Shown one piece after another: positions 1-8,903 of a stretch of DNA of 64,000 nucleotides. The stretch is from NCBI GenBank assembly GCA_964507445.1, contig CAZDQF010000012.1:92747-156746 (forward strand), in the 5' to 3' direction. The notes below the pieces were generated by a model. The model saw nothing but the letters and a program-made list of their open reading frames with translations. It was not told where the DNA came from and searched no databases. A program made the position numbers and the translations under genes. The DNA is from GCA-2683135 sp964507445 (GTDB taxonomy: Bacteria > Planctomycetota > GCA-002687715). The stretch's first letter is position 1; every line of letters begins with the position of its first letter.

Positions 1-2246
1 TTGCGGATCCAGTTGGCGTCGGACTGGGGTGCGTAGAGGCGCCAGGAGATGGAGGAGTCTCCCGTCACGGTGACGGCGTAGGTGCCGGTGGCGGCGAGGT
101 TGATCTCTCGAAGCTCCAGGATCTCGCCGGGGCTGAACGTGTCGACCCCGTTGAATCCGGTCGCGCCGAGCGCCGTGGCGCCCTCAGCCTCCACCGTCGC
201 GTCGGCGGACCCGGCGGTGCCGATGACCAGCCCGGTGGTGGGGCTGATGGCCCCGTGGTGTCCGTTGGCCAGAACGAAGTCCGCGCCCGTGGTCGTCGAC
301 GTGGCGCTTCCCATCACCAGGTTCCAGTTGGAGGACGACGAGACGCCCACCACGTTCCACCGACCGGCCACCGGGTTGACACCGATCTCCCGGCAAGGCG
401 TGGCGTTGGTGATCACGGCCGGGCTCTCGTTGGCGATCAGGTTGATGGAAGACCCGTTGCACACGGTGACCCCGAAAGTGGACGGGGTCACGGCCGCCGT
501 GCCGTTGTCCTTGTAGACGACGATGACGTGCCAGCCCGCGTCGAAGAGCAGGTGGTTGCTGGCGCCGTCGCCCACGGTTCCGCTGGCGATCAGCGTGGTC
601 GAGTTCCGTGCCCGCCAGCTCTCATCCGAACCGGGCTTGTACAGGCGCCAGCTCAGGTCCGGGCTGCCGGAGACGGCGATCTCGTAGTAGCCGCCCAGGG
701 ACTCGAACTCGAACATCTGCATGACGTCCGTGGACCCCCAGGTGTTGGTGTCCATGGTCCCCACGGTGAGGGTCTGGGCCTCGAGGAGATCGGCGCGAGC
801 GGTGTCGGTGCCGACGTACTGATCGAACTCCCCGGACGTCGGGGCGACGGTGCCCAGGTGCCCGTTGGCGATGATGAAGTCGCAGCTCCCGCCGCTCAGG
901 GTCGAGCTGGCGTCTTCATGGATGAGGTCCCAGTCGCTGGCGGACGTGATGCCGAAACCGACCCAGCTGTTGGCTGCCGGTGTGCCGTTGAACACCTGGA
1001 AGTCGCAGGTCACCGGGTCTGAGTTTCCCGTGGTGGAGCTGGCGAGGTACTGGTTCGAGCAGCCGACGGTGTTGGAGATGGCGATCTGCAATCCGGGTGT
1101 CAGGATGCTCTGGGCGTGGTTGTTCAAATAGCCTGCCAATGCACACCCACCGTGCGTGTGTATCCCGATCACCTCCCCGGTCGCCTCATTGATCATGGGA
1201 GCCCCAGAGGCGCCGCCAGCGGAATCAACAAGGTGCTCAATGTAATCGTTGACGTAAGCGGTAAGGGGTCCCGTCGCCGTCTGCTGAGCGCACCAGTACG
1301 CAGGGTCATTCGCATCAACTCCAAAGCCGGTGAGGCGGAGTACTGGGTTGTTTGGCGGAGGCAGGATTAGAGGCAAGGTCGTCGCGAGGGTGAAGTGCGC
1401 GCCCTGGTTCCCGACCGCCGTCTGCCCGGTGGAATTCGGGTGGAGGCGCCCCACGAGCCAATCGGCACCAATGCCGTTGTTGAGGGACCAGATGGAAGAC
1501 TGGTCCACCGGGTACTGATCGGCCACGGGAGGATGCTGAAACTGAGCCGGTGGACTATTACCGGGGTTGGACACTGGAAGGGACAACGGAACGTTGAACT
1601 CCGCGATGACCACCGCCCCGGGCGGTACCTGGTTGGGATTCAAAGGGCCGGGTGCATAGCAATGCCCGGCGCTGACGATGGTGTTGGTGTCGCTGATGAG
1701 GAATCCGGTGCAAGCTGCAGGTCCGGTACCCAAGCTGGATACGAGGCGGCAGACGCGCGGGTCACTGCTGGGGACTCGATCGTCGATACCCGCGCAAATC
1801 GAAGCTAATGGGTCATTGCCGTGATGCTGCCCGACCAACCCGAGTGCACCCACATAGAGATCACGGATGACCACCTGCCCGACGGATCCCGCAGCCAGCT
1901 CCACGGAGAGCTCCAGACGGTCGCCGTTGAACCACGCGGTGTGGTTGCGCCAGAGCTTGAGGTTGGAGAGGGTGAGGCGCTGCTGCTCGCCGTCGCGGGG
2001 ATTGGTGACGACGATGGCGTCGTCCGGGTGTTGCAGGTCCGCCGTGTCGAAGAGGAGCTGTAGGGAGGGCGCCCCGGGTACGGTCACCGTAGTCTTCCAC
2101 ACCGTCTTGGACCCGGCCCCGCTGTTGGAAAGGATGCCGGAGGCGAGGGGATAGGGGATCATGGTCCCCATAGGCGCCGGTGATTGAGAGGCGGCCGAGG
2201 TCACAAGGCAGACAAGGACGGCAGCAAGGCGTGACTGGCGCATCAT
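1..2246 (-). CDS. Exported trypsin-like serine protease with repeat domains, C-terminus cut by the window edge
   Basis: About 748 residues are visible and the frame runs off position 1. The N-terminus (MMRQSRLAAVLVCLVTSAAS) is a signal peptide. An S1/V8-like protease domain follows, with the triad recognisable as SAGHC (His about residue 194), DWLVGRL (Asp about 260) and GGASGAP (Ser about 345). Two repeats of about 200 residues come next, each with the NSWVGFGI/RWNVVGV...DWDL...ANGH core seen in the next gene. The start is ATG at 2246 or the adjacent ATG at 2243, with GGAG a few bases upstream. It is a tandem paralogue of the protein at 2635-7371: about 39 residues after the protease domain are identical, yet many third-codon positions differ, so the duplication looks old and constrained. 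The product is presumably an exported endopeptidase; its substrate is unknown. Confidence 0.86.
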   Translation of the reverse strand, partial: MMRQSRLAAVLVCLVTSAASQSPAPMGTMIPYPLASGILSNSGAGSKTVWKTTVTVPGAPSLQLLFDTADLQHPDDAIVVTNPRDGEQQRLTLSNLKLWRNHTAWFNGDRLELSVELAAGSVGQVVIRDLYVGALGLVGQHHGNDPLASICAGIDDRVPSSDPRVCRLVSSLGTGPAACTGFLISDTNTIVSAGHCYAPGPLNPNQVPPGAVVIAEFNVPLSLPVSNPGNSPPAQFQHPPVADQYPVDQSSIWSLNNGIGADWLVGRLHPNSTGQTAVGNQGAHFTLATTLPLILPPPNNPVLRLTGFGVDANDPAYWCAQQTATGPLTAYVNDYIEHLVDSAGGASGAPMINEATGEVIGIHTHGGCALAGYLNNHAQSILTPGLQIAISNTVGCSNQYLASSTTGNSDPVTCDFQVFNGTPAANSWVGFGITSASDWDLIHEDASSTLSGGSCDFIIANGHLGTVAPTSGEFDQYVGTDTARADLLEAQTLTVGTMDTNTWGSTDVMQMFEFESLGGYYEIAVSGSPDLSWRLYKPGSDESWRARNSTTLIASGTVGDGASNHLLFDAGWHVIVVYKDNGTAAVTPSTFGVTVCNGSSINLIANESPAVITNATPCREIGVNPVAGRWNVVGVSSSSNWNLVMGSATSTTTGADFVLANGHHGAISPTTGLVIGTAGSADATVEAEGATALGATGFNGVDTFSPGEILELREINLAATGTYAVTVTGDSSISWRLYAPQSDANWIR

Positions 2247-2290
2247 TCACTCCACGATATGCGATTGGGATGGTGGCTCTGAACGCGTTG

Positions 2291-2319
2291 ATTTGAATGA
2301 AAAAGGCGGATTGCGTCAA
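2291..2319 (-). promoter_or_regulatory. Candidate sigma-70-type promoter for the left protease gene
   Basis: Read on the minus strand, TTGACG (2319-2314) and TCAAAT (2296-2291) are separated by 17 bp. The -35 matches consensus at five of six positions and the -10 at four of six. The site lies about 45 bp upstream of the ATG at 2246, leaving room for a short leader with GGAG. This is prediction only. Confidence 0.4.
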
Positions 2320-2571
2320 TAGCCCATCACAGTCCAGTCCTGGATTGCCCCATTGCATTGGGATCAGTCCTTCCGGCTGTCCCTGGACTCGCACACCATG
2401 CGTGATTGCGCGACCCATTGGCGTCACGGACTGGTCCCGCCCAGGAGTCTGTAGCTCGAGAGTCGCAGTGCTCCGGGAGTTGCGACTCACCCCGGGGAGC
2501 GCGGAGGGGTTCAAGGTGGGCCGAGACAACGAGCTCAAGAAGAGCGGCGGGGGGGCGTGTGCGCATGAAGA

Positions 2572-2603
2572 GACCGCGTCACTCCACAGGGAGTGACGCG
2601 GTC
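2572..2603 (-). terminator. Hairpin terminator after the TIG-domain protease
   Basis: The arms 2572-2585 and 2590-2603 are perfect 14-bp inverted repeats around a 4-nt loop (ACAG). The hairpin starts 31 bp past the stop codon at 2635. There is no long U-tract on either side, so the stem is strong but not a textbook intrinsic terminator. Confidence 0.6.
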
Positions 2604-2634
2604 TGTTTCACGCTGCCTGGTGGCTCAGAGAGTC

Positions 2635-5600
2635 TTAGAGCTGGTCAGGGTAGCGGGGCCATTGGAGGGTGAAGCCCACCGGTGAGCTGGGGTTGATGTA
2701 GGCACCCTGCACCGTGATGCTCCAGCCGAGGGCCGGGTTGGGGAGGGTGAGACCCGGGAGGGTGAACTCACCGGCGGCGTCGTAGACGATGCCGGGGATC
2801 GGAGGTCCGAAGACACCGATGCCGTCGATCACCACGAACCAGTCCCCCGGGACCGCCGGCTGGGAGCCGCGGACCGACAGCACGAAGTCTGCCGCGGGGC
2901 TCGGCCACGGATAGATGGGGGTCGGGTTGGTGAGGTCCGCCAGCAGCAGCAGCGGGAAGCCCGGCAGGCCGCTCTCGCAGCGGGCCCCGTAGGACTCGCC
3001 CGGCAGCGGCGCCAGCGGGTTGCGGGTGACGGTGCCGGCGTTGCTGCCGAGACCGCCGACCACGCACGCCACCGCGTTGGACGGCACCGTGTGGGCGTTC
3101 TCCACCGCGATGGCGAGGCCGCCGCGGCGCAGGGCGCCGAGCACCGTCGGGCCCACCTGGCAGCTCAGGGTGGAGCTGTTCAGGTAGGTGGTGGGCAGGG
3201 CGTAGCCGTCGGCGTAGGCGACGGTGCCCGGATGGAAGTTGGTCCCCGTGATGGTGATGGTCTGAGCCGGTGATGCCGCGGTCAGGATGGGGATCGAGGA
3301 CGGCGTGATGTTGATGATCGAAGGCGCAAGCACCGGGAACGACAGGGCGCCGGAGGCGCCGCCGCCAGGACCGGCGGTCTCCACGTCCACGTTGGCGGTG
3401 CCCGGCGTCCCGATGAGGGCCGCGGACACCGTGGCCTGCAGCTGGTTCGAGGAGACGAAGCTCGTGGGCAACGGGCCGCCGTTCCAACGCACCTGGGAGT
3501 CACCGTTGATGAAGTCGGAGCCGTTCACGTTCATGGTGAACGTGGCGTCGCCGGCGACGGCGAACGTGGGCGCCACCGAAACGATGGACGGTGTCGGGTT
3601 CTCAACGGTGAAGTTGGTGGAGCCCAGACCGCCGCCGGGCGCCGGGTTCTCCACGCTGACCAGCACCGATCCGGCGGTGGACAGGGATGCGCCGGGCACC
3701 GTGGCGGTGACCGCGTTGGCGCTCACCAGGGTGGTGGCCAGACCCAGCCCGTTGAATCGGATCACCGAGCTGCTGTTGAAGTTGGCGCCGTTCACCGTGA
3801 TGGCCAGGGGGCCGCTGCCCACCACCGCTGAGGCGGGGCTGACGGAGGCCACCGTGGGCACCGGGTTGTTGACCGTGAAGGTGCTGATGGGAGTGATGCC
3901 GCCACCGGGTGACGGGTTGAACACCTGCACGTTCCGGGTCCCGGCGTTGGTGATGAAGCCGGCCGGGATGGTGCAGCGCACCAGCGTCGACGACACCAGG
4001 GTGGTGGACTGGCTCAGACCGTTCCACCGGATCACTGAACTGCCGTTGAAGTTGGAGCCGCTGACGTTGAGGGTGAAGGCTCCGCTCCCTGCGGTGGCCG
4101 ACGACGGGCTCAGGGAGCTCAGGGTCGGCGCCGGGTTGTTGATGGTGAAGGTCTGGCTGCCGGAGATGCCGCCGCCGGGGGCGGGGGTCTCCACGTCCAC
4201 GGACGCGGTGCCGGCGCTGGCGATGAGCGCGGAGGACACCGAGGCCGTGAGCTGGCCGGAGTTCACGTAGGTGGTCGTCAGGTTGCTGCCGTTCCAGCGG
4301 ATGCTGGAGCCGGAGATGAAGTTCGATCCGTTCACGGTCAGGGTGAAGGAGGAACCACCAGCGAAGGCCGAGCTCGGCGACAGGGACGAGGTGGACGGCG
4401 CCGGGTTGGGCGTCGGCTCCACGGTCACGGAGAAGGTCGGTTGTGACGACGGGTCCGCGGTGGCGTGGTAGACGCTGATGGCGTGCCACCCGGTGGTGGA
4501 GAAGGTCCGGGTCAGCGTGGTGCCGCCCGCCGCGCCCAAGGCCACGTAGTCGTTGTCCGATCGCCAACTGGCGTCCGTGCCCGGTTCATGGAGTCGCCAC
4601 GACAGGTTCGGGGCGTTGTCCAGGGTGATGTCGTAGCTGCCCGGGCTCGGGATGTCGAACTCGAACATGCGGATCACCCGGTTGGCCGGCCATCCGGCGA
4701 TGGTGTACGGCGTCCCCACGTTCAGGGTCACCGTGTAGGAGCGCATGAGGCGAGCGCTGTCCGCTCCGGAGAAGCGAGAGGAGACGCCGTTGCTGGGGGT
4801 GACGGTGCCGTTATGTCCGTTGGCGATGACGAAGTCGGTGACGCCGCCACCGGACCTCGAGTAGCCCGTGCCCACACCGATGTCCCAGTCGGAGGCCGAG
4901 GCGACACCGACCGCGTTCCACCTGCCGGACTCCGGCGAGAACGTGAAGGGGGCGCAGGGACCCGCAGCCGTGGCCACACCGAACCCGGACAGGGTGGTGC
5001 TGGTGGAGACGGAACAGATGTTGGACATCACCGTGGTGGTGTCGGTGGAGGGCCCGTTGTTGCGATACAGCAGCAGGGCGTGGTACCCGGTGCTGGAAAC
5101 CGTCACGTTGACGGTGCCCCCGCCGCCGTTGCCGGAGGCGATGGAACTCGCTTCCGGGACCCAGTTGGCGTCCGATTGAGGCGCGTAGAAGCGCCACGAG
5201 ATCGAGGAATCCCCGACCACCGTGATGGCGTAGGTGCCCGTGGAGGTGAGGTTCACCTCGCGCAGCTCCAGGATCTCCCCTGCGGCGAACGCGTCCACCG
5301 AGTTGGACCCGGTTGCGCTGAGGGACAGGGCGTCCTGGTGCTCCATGGTCCCGTCTGAGGAGCCGGAGAACCGGTTCACCTGACCCCATATGGGAGAGAT
5401 GGTGCCGAGGTGCCCGTTGGCGAGGGCGAAGTCGGCGCCGCCCGTGTAGGAGGTCGCGCTGCCCAGCACCAGGTCCCAGTCGGAGGGAGAGGAGATGCCG
5501 ACCACGTTCCATCGTCCCGCCACCGCCGTTATCCGGAAGTCCTGGCACGGGTCGGTGATGGTCGTCGGAACGTTGTCCGTGAGCAGGATTGACCCCGTCG

Positions 5601-7371
5601 CCGAGCACACCGTGACCGCGAGGCTGGTGGGGCTGACCGCCGCGACGCCGTCGTCCTTGTAGACCACGATGACGTGCCATCCGGTGTTCAGGGTCGCGCC
5701 CTGGTATGTGGAAAGGCCGACGGTCCCGCTGGCCTCCAGGGTCGTGGAGGTGCGGCTGCGCCATCCGGCGTTCGACCCCGGTGCGTACAGCCGCCAGTTG
5801 AGGTCGCTGCTGCCGCTGACGGTGATGTCGAAGCTGCCCGCGGCCGTGACCTCAAACTCGAACATCTGCATCACGTCGGTGGACCCCCAGGAGCTGGTCT
5901 CCGTCTCGCCGACCGCGAAGGTCTGGGCTTCGAGGAGGTCTGCGTAGGCGTTGGAGCCGCCGGAGAAGCGGTTCAGCTCGCCGGAGGTGGGCGCGACGGT
6001 TCCGAGGCGCCCGTTGGCGATGATGAAGTCGCAACTGCCGCCACCGAGGACCGACGACGCATCTTCGTGGATCAGGTCCCAATCGCTGGCCGACGTGATA
6101 CCGAAGCCGACCCAGCTGTTGGCCGCAGGTGTGCCGTTGAACACCTGGAAATCGCAGGTCACCGGGTCGGCGGCCCCGCTCTGCGAGCTGGCCAGGAACT
6201 GGGTCGAGCACCCGACGGTCTGTGCGATGGCCGTTTGCAGCGCTGGCCGGAGAATGCTGGTCCCGCTGTTGGAGCTGGTGGAGCTGGTGCCGCAGCCGCC
6301 GTTGGTGTGGATGCCGATGGCCAGGCCCGTCGCGGTGTCGATGATGGGGCTCCCGGAGTTGCCGCCCTCGGTATCCACCCGGTGGCGGATCTGGTCGCCT
6401 ACGTACCCGAAGTGCGTGCCGGTGTCCGTCTGTTGATCGTAGGCGCGGGTAGCGTTGTTGCTGTCATCCCCGTGTCCGGTGACGCGGAGGTTGGGCACCA
6501 CGAACGGCGGGATGTACGCCGGCAAGGTCGTGGCCAGGCTAAAGAATGAACCCTGGTTGCCGAAAGCCGTGGTGCCTGTGGAGTTGGGGTGCAGGCGCGC
6601 GACGGCCCAGTCGTCGCCGCCTCCCGGCAGGCCCAGATTTTCGAACTGGATGGTGGATTGATCCACCGGGTACTGATCTGCGACGGGTGGGTGCTGGGCG
6701 CAGCCTGCGGCGTTGGATGCCGGGGTGTTGAATTCGGCGATGACAAACCAGTCCGGCAGCGGGTCGGCGCAGTGGCCGGCGCCGAGGATGGTGTTGGTCG
6801 AGCTGATCAACCAACCGGTGCAGGAGCCGCACGACGCGGCCGTCATGACGAGTCGGCAGACGCGTGCGTCATTGCTCAGGGTCCGCTCGTCGCCGCTGCC
6901 GCAGATGGTGTTGGACGTGCCCAGGATGGGCTGGATCCCCGCGTAGACGGTGCGGATGACGATCTGGCCGGTGGAGCCTGGCGCCAGCTCGATGGCCACG
7001 TCCACACGGTCTCCGTTGAACCACGCGGTGTGGTTCCGCCACTGCTTCAGGCGCAGGTGATCGAGCCGCTGGGTCTCCCCGTCTCGCGGGTTGGTCAGGA
7101 TGACGGCGTCGTCAGGACCGATCTCGACGGTGTCGAAGAGCAACTGGAGCGAATGGGCCCCGGTGACCTGGATGGGTGCGCTCCACGCTCGCCAGGGGAT
7201 GTCCCTGCCGTTGCTCACCAAGCCCGAAGAGGCGGGGTAGTTGACCGCGGTGGCGATAGGTGCAGAGGGTTGGGCCACGACCGAAGGCATGGTCGCGGCG
7301 ACGAGGAGGAGCGTCAGCGCTCCGAGTGCGGTGACTCGGCCGACAGGCCGGACACTGATGGAGAGGGACAT
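2635..7371 (-). CDS. Exported multidomain trypsin-like serine protease with TIG repeats
   Basis: 1578 residues. The frame is open further upstream, but ATG at 7371 is the likely start: AGGAAG lies a few bases before it and a signal peptide begins there (MSLSISVRPV..., cleavage near AQPSAP). Domain order: an S1/V8-like protease at residues 90-400 with GAGHC (His about 199), DDWAVARL (Asp about 254) and GNSGSP (Ser about 338); three repeats of about 200 residues to about residue 985, sharing the pattern WNVVGI..SDWDL...ANGH.GT; five IPT/TIG beta-sandwich domains at about 990-1415, each starting near NPxP; and a C-terminal module of about 140 residues also seen in four other exported proteins here. 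The product is likely surface-bound or secreted. The target is unknown. A hairpin follows the stop. Confidence 0.9.
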   Translation of the reverse strand: MSLSISVRPVGRVTALGALTLLLVAATMPSVVAQPSAPIATAVNYPASSGLVSNGRDIPWRAWSAPIQVTGAHSLQLLFDTVEIGPDDAVILTNPRDGETQRLDHLRLKQWRNHTAWFNGDRVDVAIELAPGSTGQIVIRTVYAGIQPILGTSNTICGSGDERTLSNDARVCRLVMTAASCGSCTGWLISSTNTILGAGHCADPLPDWFVIAEFNTPASNAAGCAQHPPVADQYPVDQSTIQFENLGLPGGGDDWAVARLHPNSTGTTAFGNQGSFFSLATTLPAYIPPFVVPNLRVTGHGDDSNNATRAYDQQTDTGTHFGYVGDQIRHRVDTEGGNSGSPIIDTATGLAIGIHTNGGCGTSSTSSNSGTSILRPALQTAIAQTVGCSTQFLASSQSGAADPVTCDFQVFNGTPAANSWVGFGITSASDWDLIHEDASSVLGGGSCDFIIANGRLGTVAPTSGELNRFSGGSNAYADLLEAQTFAVGETETSSWGSTDVMQMFEFEVTAAGSFDITVSGSSDLNWRLYAPGSNAGWRSRTSTTLEASGTVGLSTYQGATLNTGWHVIVVYKDDGVAAVSPTSLAVTVCSATGSILLTDNVPTTITDPCQDFRITAVAGRWNVVGISSPSDWDLVLGSATSYTGGADFALANGHLGTISPIWGQVNRFSGSSDGTMEHQDALSLSATGSNSVDAFAAGEILELREVNLTSTGTYAITVVGDSSISWRFYAPQSDANWVPEASSIASGNGGGGTVNVTVSSTGYHALLLYRNNGPSTDTTTVMSNICSVSTSTTLSGFGVATAAGPCAPFTFSPESGRWNAVGVASASDWDIGVGTGYSRSGGGVTDFVIANGHNGTVTPSNGVSSRFSGADSARLMRSYTVTLNVGTPYTIAGWPANRVIRMFEFDIPSPGSYDITLDNAPNLSWRLHEPGTDASWRSDNDYVALGAAGGTTLTRTFSTTGWHAISVYHATADPSSQPTFSVTVEPTPNPAPSTSSLSPSSAFAGGSSFTLTVNGSNFISGSSIRWNGSNLTTTYVNSGQLTASVSSALIASAGTASVDVETPAPGGGISGSQTFTINNPAPTLSSLSPSSATAGSGAFTLNVSGSNFNGSSVIRWNGLSQSTTLVSSTLVRCTIPAGFITNAGTRNVQVFNPSPGGGITPISTFTVNNPVPTVASVSPASAVVGSGPLAITVNGANFNSSSVIRFNGLGLATTLVSANAVTATVPGASLSTAGSVLVSVENPAPGGGLGSTNFTVENPTPSIVSVAPTFAVAGDATFTMNVNGSDFINGDSQVRWNGGPLPTSFVSSNQLQATVSAALIGTPGTANVDVETAGPGGGASGALSFPVLAPSIINITPSSIPILTAASPAQTITITGTNFHPGTVAYADGYALPTTYLNSSTLSCQVGPTVLGALRRGGLAIAVENAHTVPSNAVACVVGGLGSNAGTVTRNPLAPLPGESYGARCESGLPGFPLLLLADLTNPTPIYPWPSPAADFVLSVRGSQPAVPGDWFVVIDGIGVFGPPIPGIVYDAAGEFTLPGLTLPNPALGWSITVQGAYINPSSPVGFTLQWPRYPDQL

Positions 7372-7424
7372 TACTTCCTGGTTCCTTTGGAATGATGAGG
7401 GTCCACTGGGGTGAAACGTCGAGC

Positions 7425-7443
7425 GGGGGGCGGGAGACCCCCC
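7425..7443 (-). promoter_or_regulatory. G6/C6 hairpin in the leader of the TIG-domain protease
   Basis: Six G (7425-7430) and six C (7438-7443) flank a 7-nt loop, about 55 bp upstream of the ATG at 7371. On the minus strand a run of eight T (about 7485-7492) precedes it, beyond the end of the thiolase gene. The region may combine operon termination and leader structure. The function is not established. Confidence 0.3.
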
Positions 7444-7634
7444 AAGTTGTAGTGGATTCACCCGCCGCTGGGGTTTCGTGCGACAAAAAAAAGGGGATTC
7501 TGCGATTTGCAGTCGACGAAGGGGCGTCCGGAGCTCCGAACTGAGTCCCTCGGCCGGCCACGCGGCCTTCGCAAGCGCCTCTCCCGCAGTTACTTGTGCC
7601 TGCGCTCCGAGCACTCTGCGGTCGGCGCGAGGCT

Positions 7635-8903
7635 CTATCGCAGGCTGAGGCTCAGGGCGCCGCCCTGGCCGCCGCCGATGCAGAGGGTCGCGAGGGCTCT
7701 CGAGCCGTGGCGGCGTCTTAGTTCCAGGAGGCTGGTCAGCACCAGGCGGGCGCCGGTCATCCCCACGGGGTGTCCCATGGCGATGGCGCCCCCGTTGACG
7801 TTGAGGCGTTCGGTGGGGATGGTCCCCAGCGGATCGTCTCGCGAGAGGACGTCCCTGGCGTAATCCCCGTCCTCCGCGGCTCGGAGGCAGGCCAGGACCT
7901 GAGCGGCGAAGGCCTCGTTGATCTCGATCAGGTCATAGTCGGGGAGGGGGGCGTCCGGGTGAAGGCGGCTCATGGCGTGCACCGGTCCCAAGCCCATGCG
8001 CCGGGGATCGCACCCCGCGTACGCCCATTCGTCGAGGAAGCCGAGGGGGGTGAGCCCCATGGTCTCCGCCCACCGTTCGTCCCCTACCAGCAAGGCCACC
8101 GCCCCGTCGGTGATCTGGCTGGAGTTGCCGGCGGTCACGGAGCCGTGGCGACGATCGAACACGGTGCGTAGCCTGGCCAGACGTTCAGGAGTGGAGTCGT
8201 CCCGGACTCCTTCGTCATCTCGGAGGACGCCTCCTTGATGGACGACATCGAAGGTCTCCTCCCGGAGCTTGTCCCGACCAGCGAGGGCCTTGCGGTGGCT
8301 CTCGGCGGCGAATCCGTCTTGCGCGCTGCGTGAGATCGCCCATTCACGGGCGAGGAGCTCCGCCGTGTCTCCCATGCCCATGCCCACTACCGGGTCGGTC
8401 AGCCCGCGGATGAGCGCGGCCTCCGGGCTGATCATGGAAGGGCGGAAGCCCACCAGGGTTCGCATCCGGGCCCACACGGAGCGGGCTCGTTGCAGTCGTT
8501 TGAACCAGGCCACCGCTCGGGGACGGAACAGGAGCGGGTAGTTGCTCATGCTCTCCGTCGCGACAGCGGCGAACAGGTCTCCGCGGCCGGCGCGTAGTCG
8601 GAGTGCGCACTGGGTGATGGCCTCGAAGCCGGAGGCGCAATTGCGGTGCACCGTCATGGCCTCGACGGATTCGGGGACGCCGGCACGAAGAGCGATCACC
8701 CTGCCGATGTTAGGGGCGTCAGGGCCCTGTCCGACGTTGCCGCAGACCACCGTGTCCAGCCGTGACGGGTCGACGTCTGTGCGCAGCAGCAGCTCGCGGA
8801 GGGCCAGGGTGCCGAGGTCGTCGGCTCCCAGGCGGCGCAGGGCCCCGTCCATCTTCCCGAGTGGGGTGCGGATTCCGGCCAGGATGCAGAGTCGTTGGCT
8901 CAC
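7635..8903 (-). CDS. fadI: Acetyl-CoA C-acyltransferase (3-ketoacyl-CoA thiolase), FadI/FadA type
   Basis: 422 residues. Thiolases cleave 3-ketoacyl-CoA with CoA in the last step of beta-oxidation. The catalytic residues are all visible: acyl-accepting Cys89 in HRNCASG, His378 in MGHPVGMTG, and Cys408 in LCIGGGQG; NEAFAAQ is also conserved. The length suits the long FadI-like branch. I chose GTG at 8903 because it overlaps the fadJ stop by 4 nt (GTGA) and begins the conserved core VSQRLCILAGIRTPLGK; an upstream in-frame start would run well into fadJ. It is the last gene of the operon that begins with the CoA ligase at 13335. It could serve another thiolase pathway, but next to fadJ beta-oxidation is much the best reading. 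Confidence 0.93.
   Translation of the reverse strand: MSQRLCILAGIRTPLGKMDGALRRLGADDLGTLALRELLLRTDVDPSRLDTVVCGNVGQGPDAPNIGRVIALRAGVPESVEAMTVHRNCASGFEAITQCALRLRAGRGDLFAAVATESMSNYPLLFRPRAVAWFKRLQRARSVWARMRTLVGFRPSMISPEAALIRGLTDPVVGMGMGDTAELLAREWAISRSAQDGFAAESHRKALAGRDKLREETFDVVHQGGVLRDDEGVRDDSTPERLARLRTVFDRRHGSVTAGNSSQITDGAVALLVGDERWAETMGLTPLGFLDEWAYAGCDPRRMGLGPVHAMSRLHPDAPLPDYDLIEINEAFAAQVLACLRAAEDGDYARDVLSRDDPLGTIPTERLNVNGGAIAMGHPVGMTGARLVLTSLLELRRRHGSRALATLCIGGGQGGALSLSLR

Larger units (their letters stand above)
2247..2634. other. Intergenic region between the two protease paralogues
   Basis: This 388-bp gap holds a candidate promoter for the left gene and a strong 14-bp hairpin behind the right gene. 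Short reading frames across it on both strands look like noise, and I see no RNA gene. Confidence 0.6.

Noticed and set aside
4465..5358. Several plus-strand frames of about 300 codons opposite the TIG protease
   Set aside because: They are typical antisense frames in high-GC DNA; the repeat structure is present only on the minus strand.
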